DNA of 18,625 nt. It comes from Acidobacteriota bacterium (GTDB lineage Bacteria > Acidobacteriota > Holophagae > Thermotomaculales > Thermotomaculaceae). Location: positions 1 through 18,625 of the forward strand of contig QMQE01000034.1 of assembly GCA_003650445.1 (NCBI GenBank). Reading direction: 5' to 3'. Below, one piece after another: positions 12,719-18,625 of this stretch (the first letter of the stretch is position 1; each line of letters opens with the position of its first letter). Both the position numbers and the translations under genes were made by a program. The notes under the pieces are model-generated. The model saw nothing but the letters and a program-made list of their open reading frames with translations. It searched no databases and was not told where the DNA came from.

Positions 12719-14177
12719 ACATACAAAGGAGTTTCGTACCCGGCGTTTCTTGAACTGGTTTCCCCTGGGGCTGGCATATGCTTTTCTCTACATGGGGCGG
12801 TACAACCTGACGGTTTCCAAGATTGCCCTCGGGAATATTATGACGAAAGAGGACTTTGGAATAATATTCGGAATCGGGACGGTTGTGTATGCTTTTTCTT
12901 TTCTCCTTAACGGGCCGCTGACAGATAAAATCGGCGGCAGGAAAGGAATGCTTATCGCGGTACTGGGTGCTTCCGTCATGAACCTGCTCATGGGCCAATA
13001 TGTCAGCAGTATCAATCAGGCGACTGCACAGGCGCATCATATTCGGCGAGTGTTTTCGTTACTTTATGCCGGTAATATGTATTTCCAGAGCTACGGGGCA
13101 CTCTCTATTGTGAAAGTGAATGCCCACTGGTTCCATGTGAATGAGCGGGGAGGATTTTCCGGTATATTCGGTACCATGATATCTTCCGGGATTTTTTTCG
13201 CTTTTACGGTGAATGGCTGGATTCTGAGTATGGCGACCAGCGGTGGTGCCAGCATGGTTTCCGAGACAAAGGTCGTGTTCTATGCCCCGGCACTGATGCT
13301 GTTCATCATGTTCGTGGTTGAAATTTTCCTATTAAAAGACCGGCCTGCCCTTGCCGGACTTAAAGATTTTGATACAGGGGATGCCAGTAGCGGGGAAGAG
13401 GGGGTTGACATTCCGATTCTGACGATTATGAAACGGATTCTCACAAACCCCATCATTCTGACCATTGCGTTCGTTGAATTTTGCACCGGCGTTCTGCGCA
13501 ACGGGATTATGCACTGGTTTCCCATCTATGTGAAAGAAGTCATGCACCTGCCGGCTCATCATTGGCTGAGAAACGGTTCCTGGGCAGACTGGCCGGTGGT
13601 GGCAGTGGTCTTTGCCGCCGGCATCATTTTGTTTATCCTTTCCATCAAGGCGCAGGGTAAACGCAAGGCGGCCCTGCTCATCTCCGGTGCTCTGGTAGTA
13701 CTGGCGCCCTTCCTGATGGCAGGTTGGGGCGGTATCCTCATGGTGGCAGGCGTAATCGGCGGAAATGTGGCCGGTTGGGTAAGTGACATTTTCTTTGATT
13801 CAAAACGCGCGCCGGCGGCTGGGGGCCTTTACGCGGTACTTGCTGTTGTCCTGCTGTTCATGTTCTTTACAATGAGCCATGTATGGGCATTGGGTGTGGT
13901 GGTGTTTATAGTTTCCACCTGTGTTATCGGCACTCATGGCCTCATGTCAGGTACTGCAACGATGGACTTTGGTGGGCGGAAGGGTGCGGCCACTGCGGTT
14001 GGAATGATTGACGGCTTTGTGTATCTCGGGACCGGGGTTCAGTCCTTTGCTCTGGGATGGATCACGACCCACAACTGGCACTGGTGGCCGTTGTTTCTGC
14101 TGCCCTTTGCGTTGATCGGCTTTTATCTGTTGACCCGAATCTGGAACAAAAAACCTTTGCCCAGGGGGGCACATTGA
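12711..14177 (+). CDS. MFS transporter, organophosphate:phosphate antiporter (GlpT/UhpT)-like
   Basis: A 488-residue inner-membrane transporter with about twelve hydrophobic segments. The first helix ends YMGRYNLTVSKIAL (about 27-40), like the R-N helix of the OPA family that includes GlpT and UhpT. The loop after helix 2 has NGPLTDKIGGRKG (about 64-76), the MFS signature. The insert around VSSINQATAQAHHIRRVFS and the segment AHHWLRNGSWADW are longer than in typical OPA members. OPA proteins exchange phosphorylated organics for phosphate, but substrate residues cannot be verified by eye. The ATG at 12711 follows GGAG and lies within the last 8 nt of the P-loop gene. The gene ends within the start of the secreted phosphoesterase gene (4-nt TTGA overlap), so the three appear translationally coupled. 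Confidence 0.87.
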   Translation: MFEHTKEFRTRRFLNWFPLGLAYAFLYMGRYNLTVSKIALGNIMTKEDFGIIFGIGTVVYAFSFLLNGPLTDKIGGRKGMLIAVLGASVMNLLMGQYVSSINQATAQAHHIRRVFSLLYAGNMYFQSYGALSIVKVNAHWFHVNERGGFSGIFGTMISSGIFFAFTVNGWILSMATSGGASMVSETKVVFYAPALMLFIMFVVEIFLLKDRPALAGLKDFDTGDASSGEEGVDIPILTIMKRILTNPIILTIAFVEFCTGVLRNGIMHWFPIYVKEVMHLPAHHWLRNGSWADWPVVAVVFAAGIILFILSIKAQGKRKAALLISGALVVLAPFLMAGWGGILMVAGVIGGNVAGWVSDIFFDSKRAPAAGGLYAVLAVVLLFMFFTMSHVWALGVVVFIVSTCVIGTHGLMSGTATMDFGGRKGAATAVGMIDGFVYLGTGVQSFALGWITTHNWHWWPLFLLPFALIGFYLLTRIWNKKPLPRGAH

Positions 14178-15856
14178 TAAAACGTGTTGGTTTTGTTCTG
14201 CTTTTTTTCCTTGTAGTCCCGGTGTTTGCGGGAATCCCGCCGGTTCCGAAGCAGAAACTTCCGGATCGCTATCAGTTGCTCGTAAAAGGGGTTACCGTTC
14301 ATAAAGACGGCAAAAAGCTTCAGTTTGATGTGGCTGCGTCAAGAAATGTGCGATACGCATATCTAAGTGCCGGAATCCTGCCCGGAGCAGATGCAATCGC
14401 GCCCATTTACCGCATCAACACCGCTGGCTTTCCGGACAGTGACCATTTCCGGCTGTCATTGAATCTGCGAACGGTGCGCCGGTTCTTAACTAAAAAAAGA
14501 ACACTTCTGTATTATCGTATTGAGGTGGTTGGTAAAAAAGGACACCCTGAGTCCTTTGAATCCCGTGTGCTGCTGGACCGTGAGGGGAACCTGCTTAACA
14601 CCGTCGTGTTTGGCCCCTATCTGGATATGCCGAAGGGAAATGAAATTGTAATTTCATTTGAGCTGAATACGGCCCGGTCGGCGGCAGTGATTATGGACGG
14701 GAAGCGAATTTTGTCGGACAAGCCAGTGAAATGCCATTTTGTGCGTTTTACCGGCCTGAAATCCGGTACCCACACCTACCGCATTGAAGGTGATCCCAGG
14801 GAGTTTCATTTTACAATAGGGGATGGCGCGAAAATACGCTTTGCAATGATGTGTGATTCCAGGCAGGGCAGTGGCGGGGCCGAGTATAACCTCCACGGCT
14901 GCAACGGGGAAGTAATTCGCAAACTATTCCTCTCCGCATGGCAGCATGGTGTCCGGTTCGTCCTTTTCCCCGGTGACCTTGTCAATGGCTACACTTCAAA
15001 AGAGGACGAATTTGAGATGGAACTGAAGGAGTGGAAATATGCTACCGAACCTATTTCCGCCATGATTCCGGTGTATGTGGGAATGGGGAACCATGAGGCG
15101 CTCATTGACATGTACCGGGACAACCCATGGATCTTCTTTGACAAAAAAATACCGCATTCCTCTGAAGACGTGTTCGGAAGAGTTTTCGTGAATCCGGAAA
15201 ACGGAGATTTTGTAGAGAAGTCCGGCTTACCGTCTTACAAAGAGAATGTGTACTATTTTCATCGGGGAAACATCCTGTTCATTATGCTGAACACCAACTA
15301 CTGGGTGGGCGGTGATTTCCCGGAGCTTCAGGGGGGAAATCTGGAAGGCCACATTATGGACAGGCAGATGAAATGGCTGAAAAAGGTACTGGAAACAGAA
15401 GGGAAAGATGCGGAACACATCATTGTCTCAGCTCATGAACCGGCATTTCCCGTTTCCGCTCACATGGTGGATGGCATGTATTACATGGGCGGAAACCCGA
15501 CCTTGAACCATGGAATTGACAGAAGTTATGTGATAAAACGCAGGAACGAACTGATGACATTGCTTTCCCGTTTCGGTGTTCAGCTAATTTTCTTTGGTGA
15601 TGAACACAACTATTCCCGGGTGCTGATTAACAAAGACATCGCCCCGGTGACAAACGACATCACCCAGATTATCAGCGGAGGTACCGGCGCGCCCTTCTAT
15701 GAACTGGCGAAAAACATCCCCTGGCGGAAAAACCTGAAGGCATTCAGCCGGGAAAATCACTACATTCTCGTGGATGTGGACGAAGATATCCATGTTCAGG
15801 TAATTGGTATCAGTGGCCGTGTACTGGATAGATTCACTATCAAAAAGACAGATTAA
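14174..15856 (+). CDS. Secreted calcineurin-like metallophosphoesterase (purple acid phosphatase-like)
   Basis: A 560-residue exported phosphoesterase. The N-terminus MIKRVGFVLLFFLVVPVFAG is a signal peptide with likely cleavage after Ala19. Residues about 150-210 look like the beta-sandwich domain that precedes the catalytic domain in purple acid phosphatases. The catalytic metal-binding blocks are all present: CDSRQG (227-232, Asp228), FPGDLVNG (265-272, Asp268), GMGNHEA (303-309, Asn306, His307), VSAHEPAF (418-425, His421) and GDEHNYSR (475-482, His478). The TTG start at 14174 is preceded by AGGGGGG and overlaps the transporter stop by 4 nt. An earlier in-frame ATG (14057) would lie 120 nt inside the transporter gene and hide the signal peptide. 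Substrate is unknown; linkage to an organophosphate-type transporter suggests phosphate-ester handling outside the cytoplasm. Confidence 0.88.
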   Translation: MIKRVGFVLLFFLVVPVFAGIPPVPKQKLPDRYQLLVKGVTVHKDGKKLQFDVAASRNVRYAYLSAGILPGADAIAPIYRINTAGFPDSDHFRLSLNLRTVRRFLTKKRTLLYYRIEVVGKKGHPESFESRVLLDREGNLLNTVVFGPYLDMPKGNEIVISFELNTARSAAVIMDGKRILSDKPVKCHFVRFTGLKSGTHTYRIEGDPREFHFTIGDGAKIRFAMMCDSRQGSGGAEYNLHGCNGEVIRKLFLSAWQHGVRFVLFPGDLVNGYTSKEDEFEMELKEWKYATEPISAMIPVYVGMGNHEALIDMYRDNPWIFFDKKIPHSSEDVFGRVFVNPENGDFVEKSGLPSYKENVYYFHRGNILFIMLNTNYWVGGDFPELQGGNLEGHIMDRQMKWLKKVLETEGKDAEHIIVSAHEPAFPVSAHMVDGMYYMGGNPTLNHGIDRSYVIKRRNELMTLLSRFGVQLIFFGDEHNYSRVLINKDIAPVTNDITQIISGGTGAPFYELAKNIPWRKNLKAFSRENHYILVDVDEDIHVQVIGISGRVLDRFTIKKTD

Positions 15857-15885
15857 GGAGAATAGAGGGAAGGCTGAGGTTGAGC

Positions 15886-15936
15886 GTGGAAGGGAAAGAA
15901 CAGAAAATGGCCAACTCCCTGATTTTCCCTTTCCAC
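15886..15936. repeat. Imperfect 12-bp inverted repeat between the phosphoesterase gene and nrdR
   Basis: GTGGAAGGGAAA (15886-15897) is matched inverted by TTTCCCTTTCCAC (15924-15936) with one extra T, around a 26-nt loop. No U-run follows directly, so it is not a standard terminator. The surrounding 167 nt (15857-16023) hold no gene I can support. Confidence 0.4.
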
Positions 15937-15988
15937 CGCATAAGCCTTACGCCACTCCCTTTTCTTTTCCATCTCATTCAGTATAAGG

Positions 15989-16017
15989 TTGAGTTTGAGT
16001 GATGAAAACTCTATAAT
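15989..16017 (+). promoter_or_regulatory. Strong putative promoter of nrdR-hsp20-lon, -10 box 6 nt before the ATG
   Basis: TTGAGT (15989-15994), a 17-nt spacer and a perfect TATAAT (16012-16017). The ATG at 16024 is 6 nt after the -10 box, the expected transcription start, and there is no Shine-Dalgarno, so the message should be leaderless. Confidence 0.7.
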
Positions 16018-16023
16018 AAATCT

Positions 16024-16485
16024 ATGCAGTGTCCATTTTGCAAAGAGAACAAGGATAAAGTGGTGGACTCAAGAGAGGTCAACGAGGGTAGAATGATCCG
16101 CAGGCGGCGGGAATGCCTGGAATGTCATCGGCGGTTTACCACCTATGAACGCATTGAGGAAATGCCTTATCTTGTCATCAAAAAGGATGGCCGCAGGGAA
16201 GAGTTTGACAGAAAGAAGCTGTTGGGTGGAATTCTCAGGGCCTGTGAGAAACGCCCGGTTGAGATTGACAAAATTGAAGCCATAGTTGATGATATTATCG
16301 GTAAGCTGTATGAGGTGATTGAACGGGAAATTCCATCGGTGGACATTGGCGAAATCGTGATGGATAGGTTGAAGACGCTGGATTCAGTTGCCTATGTCCG
16401 GTTTGCTTCAGTCTATCGGGAATTCAAGGATGTGGACGAGTTCATGCAGGAGCTTCAGACCCTGGTACGAAGAAGGAAAAAATGA
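16024..16485 (+). CDS. nrdR: Transcriptional repressor NrdR
   Basis: NrdR represses ribonucleotide reductase genes in response to ATP/dATP. The 153-residue length is typical. Seen: the zinc ribbon MQCPFC (Cys3, Cys6) with CLEC (Cys31, Cys34), the basic stretch RMIRRRRECLECHRRFTTYERIE in two parts around it (23-45), and the ATP-cone domain (about 49-139) opening VIKKDGRREEFDRKKL and ending RFASVYREFKDVDEF. It leads an operon with hsp20 (4-nt overlap) and lon. The start is fixed by the invariant MQ/MKCPFC opening and has no ribosome binding site. No nrd gene or clear NrdR box is in the window. Confidence 0.96.
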   Translation: MQCPFCKENKDKVVDSREVNEGRMIRRRRECLECHRRFTTYERIEEMPYLVIKKDGRREEFDRKKLLGGILRACEKRPVEIDKIEAIVDDIIGKLYEVIEREIPSVDIGEIVMDRLKTLDSVAYVRFASVYREFKDVDEFMQELQTLVRRRKK

Positions 16486-16994
16486 TTTTTCTGCCGGATT
16501 TCTTTGCTGAAATACGTAAAATTGAATTGGAAATGAAAGATCTGGTACAGCGTGCAGGAAATGCAGGCTATGGGGCAGAAAACTCTTACGTTAAGCTGGT
16601 TCCGCCACTGGACATTTATGAAAAAGATGGATATCTTGTGGTTGTGATGGATGTACCCGGTGTCGAACCGGAGGATTTAAAGGTTCAGTTCAGCAATGGA
16701 TTTCTGATCATTGCAGGAAGAAAAGAGGCACCAAAGTATGAGAGAAAGCGAAATTTTGTATGCCTGGAACGTAACTTCGGTACGTTCAGCAGGAAAATTT
16801 ATATTCAAAGGCCATTGGACTTTTCTGATGTCCGAGGTGAATTAAGGGAAGGTATTTTAACCATCTGGTTGCGACTAAGGAATGAAAGGCGGGGCAGTTC
16901 TATCCCTGTTCCCGTTAAAGTGATTGAATCGGAAGAAGTGGAATTTGAGAAGAAACAGAAGATTTCAGTGAAAGAGGAAGGCGAAAATGAATAA
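16482..16994 (+). CDS. Small heat shock protein, Hsp20 family
   Basis: A 170-residue ATP-independent chaperone that holds unfolding proteins. Seen: a short N-terminal arm, an alpha-crystallin domain at about 40-133 (opening PPLDIYEKDGYLVVVMDVPG, then VQFSNGFLIIAGRK, FGTFSRKIYI and GELREGILTIWL) and the C-terminal IPV anchor (141-143) followed by a charged tail. The last domain strand ends WLRLR rather than the usual LPK. The ATG at 16482 follows AAGGA and overlaps the nrdR stop by 4 nt; the end overlaps lon by 8 nt. Coupling with the Lon protease makes a proteostasis pair. Confidence 0.93.
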   Translation: MIFLPDFFAEIRKIELEMKDLVQRAGNAGYGAENSYVKLVPPLDIYEKDGYLVVVMDVPGVEPEDLKVQFSNGFLIIAGRKEAPKYERKRNFVCLERNFGTFSRKIYIQRPLDFSDVRGELREGILTIWLRLRNERRGSSIPVPVKVIESEEVEFEKKQKISVKEEGENE

Positions 16995-18625
16995 TCTGCA
17001 GGAAAATGCGGAAAAATTTGAAATTAAGACACCGGATATTTTGCCGGTATTACCTTTACGTGACATTGTGGTTTTTCCATTCTTTGTCATTCCTTTGTCT
17101 GTCGGGCGAAGCGGATCGGTGGAAGCTGTAAACGAAGCACTGGCAACGAACCGGTTTCTTCTGCTGACAACGCAGAAGAATTCAGAAGTGGATGAGGCGA
17201 AACCGGATGACATGTTTTCGGTTGGTACGGTGGCTGTAATAATCAAGATGTTGAAAATGCCGGATGGAACCTTGCGGTTGCTGGTCCAGGGGCTGCACAG
17301 GGCGAGAATTAAAAGCCTGAATGATGGAAATCCCTTTTACAAAGCTGTAGTTGAGAAGCTGCTGGATCCTCCGGTTAAGAGAGACATGAAATTAGAGGCA
17401 CTGACTGCAAATGTTGTTCAGCAACTTGAAAAGGCGGCCGGATTGGGGAAAACAATCCCACCGGAGGTAATGTCGATTATTGCCAGTATAGAAGAACCGG
17501 GAAAGCTGGCTGATTTTGTCGCAAATCACCTGACATTAAAAGTACCGGAAGCGCAGGAACTACTGGAGGTTACTGATCCACTGCAACGATTAAAACGGGT
17601 AAACGAACATCTGGTCAAGGAAATTACGTTGCTGGAAATCCAGAAGGAAATAAACCTGGAAGCCCGGGACGAGATTGACAAATCCCAGCGGGAATATTTT
17701 CTTCGTCAGCAATTGAAAGCGATTCTGCAGGAATTGGGAGAGAGTGATGACCTGGAGCAGGAAATCCTGGATTACCGGGATAAACTGCGATCCATTCCCC
17801 TCGGGGAAGAGGCAAAAAAAGAGGTAGAGCGCCAGATGAAACGCCTTGCCCGGATGCATGGAGATTCTGCTGAGGCCTCAGTTGTAAGAACCTACCTGGA
17901 TTGGATGATTGAGCTTCCCTGGGGAATATTTACAACTGACAACCTGGATATCGAGAAAGCGAGGAATATTCTGGATGAAGATCATTACGGTTTGAAACCC
18001 ATTAAGGAAAGAATTCTTGAATATCTTGCGGTTCGCAAAATCAATCCGGATATGAAAGGCCCGATTCTCTGTTTTGTCGGTCCTCCGGGGGTGGGAAAGA
18101 CTTCATTGGGCCGTTCCATAGCAAGGGCATTGAACCGGAAATTTATCCGCCTTTCTATCGGCGGTATCAAGGATGAGGCAGAAGTTCGGGGCCATCGCCG
18201 AACCTACGTGGGGGCGATGCCAGGGCGCATTATCCAGGGTATTAAACAGGGCGGTTCCATGAACCCGGTCTTTATGATGGACGAAGTGGACAAAATCGGC
18301 GCGGATTTTCGGGGAGACCCTTCATCAGCACTACTGGAAGTACTGGATCCGGAACAGAACAACTCTTTTCGGGATCATTATCTCGGTGTCCCATTTGACC
18401 TTTCCGGGGTTATGTTTATAACAACCGCCAATCAGCTTGGCCCGATCCAGCCGGCATTCCGGGACAGAATGGAAGTGATTGAGTTACCCGGTTACACGTT
18501 GGAAGAGAAAACGGAAATCTGCCGCAGACACATCATTCCCCGCCAGTTGAAGGCCAATGGAATGGATCGAAAGCGGGTTAAGATTTCGGTTGCGGCAATT
18601 CGGCGCATTATCCAGGGGTACACCC
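16987..18625 (+). CDS. lon: ATP-dependent protease Lon (N-terminal 546 residues, cut by window edge)
   Basis: Lon degrades misfolded and regulatory proteins in the cytoplasm. Seen: the N-terminal substrate-binding domain (about 17-205, opening LPVLPLRDIVVFP), the coiled-coil segment with EIDKSQREYFLRQQLKAI (229-246), and the AAA+ module with Walker A GPPGVGKT (365-372), GGIKDEAEVRGHRRTYVGAM (392-411), Walker B VFMMDEVDK (428-436) and the sensor/arginine-finger region TTANQLG...AFRDRMEVIEL. The Ser-Lys protease domain lies beyond the right edge and cannot be checked. The ATG at 16987 has GAGGAAGG upstream and sits in the last 8 nt of hsp20 (ATGAATAA). The N-terminal domain makes this LonA rather than LonB. 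Confidence 0.97.
   Translation, partial: MNNLQENAEKFEIKTPDILPVLPLRDIVVFPFFVIPLSVGRSGSVEAVNEALATNRFLLLTTQKNSEVDEAKPDDMFSVGTVAVIIKMLKMPDGTLRLLVQGLHRARIKSLNDGNPFYKAVVEKLLDPPVKRDMKLEALTANVVQQLEKAAGLGKTIPPEVMSIIASIEEPGKLADFVANHLTLKVPEAQELLEVTDPLQRLKRVNEHLVKEITLLEIQKEINLEARDEIDKSQREYFLRQQLKAILQELGESDDLEQEILDYRDKLRSIPLGEEAKKEVERQMKRLARMHGDSAEASVVRTYLDWMIELPWGIFTTDNLDIEKARNILDEDHYGLKPIKERILEYLAVRKINPDMKGPILCFVGPPGVGKTSLGRSIARALNRKFIRLSIGGIKDEAEVRGHRRTYVGAMPGRIIQGIKQGGSMNPVFMMDEVDKIGADFRGDPSSALLEVLDPEQNNSFRDHYLGVPFDLSGVMFITTANQLGPIQPAFRDRMEVIELPGYTLEEKTEICRRHIIPRQLKANGMDRKRVKISVAAIRRIIQGYT

Noticed and set aside
14057..14173. Longer N-terminus for the metallophosphoesterase
   Set aside because: It overlaps the transporter gene by about 120 nt and would bury the signal peptide; the TTG at 14174 has AGGGGGG upstream.
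16000..16023. NrdR box for autoregulation at the nrdR promoter
   Set aside because: Only one loosely similar AT-rich stretch, which is the -10 box itself; NrdR boxes normally come as a tandem pair.

Overview
The window reads as chromosomal DNA of a Gram-negative-type (diderm) bacterium. Supporting signs are a TonB-like energy transducer, a KdkA/WaaP-type sugar kinase related to lipopolysaccharide core kinases, HslU, Lon and NrdR. GC content looks moderate by eye. A cytosolic Ser/Thr kinase, an unusual two-domain ThyX-like protein and a selenocysteine pathway recall Desulfobacterota- or Acidobacteriota-like lineages, but the sequence alone does not settle the phylum. I see no insertion sequence, prophage, CRISPR array, rRNA or tRNA.

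Layout. On the minus strand, 1-1108 holds a small exported protein followed by hslU, which runs off the left edge. Divergent from it on the plus strand, 1243-3148 holds a Ser/Thr kinase overlapping a phosphoglycolate-phosphatase-like HAD gene. On the minus strand, 3135-4789 is a selenium operon, yedF-selD. The selD gene reads through an in-frame UGA at codon 16, so SelD is itself a selenoprotein; a start at the next downstream ATG would lose the catalytic N-terminus. A divergent intergenic region (4790-5121) carries promoter-like boxes and two inverted repeats, then an orphan tonB with a good terminator. The plus-strand operon 5954-10691 is thyX-like, selA, KdkA-like kinase and DegT/DnrJ aminotransferase, closed by a terminator at 10719-10743. 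Then come a 73-residue membrane protein, a YhhN-family membrane protein, and a tightly overlapping trio: P-loop protein, organophosphate-type MFS transporter, secreted metallophosphoesterase. The last operon is nrdR-hsp20-lon, with lon cut by the right edge.

How the genes work together. SelD makes selenophosphate, SelA uses it to make Sec-tRNA, and YedF is a selenium-associated sulfurtransferase-like protein, so much of the Sec pathway is here. SelB and the Sec tRNA must lie elsewhere. HslU, Hsp20 and Lon are proteostasis factors. The P-loop/transporter/phosphoesterase trio may handle a phosphorylated compound, but its substrate is unknown.

Most notable: (1) the UGA-encoded Sec in SelD with a foldable SECIS-like hairpin; (2) at least three operon-leading genes (kinase, thyX-like, nrdR) have a -10 box only 6-8 nt before the start codon and no Shine-Dalgarno, suggesting leaderless mRNAs; (3) the ThyX-like protein splits its flavin-synthase signature between two domains; (4) the P-loop/OPA/phosphoesterase operon is preceded by four tandem 7-bp repeats.
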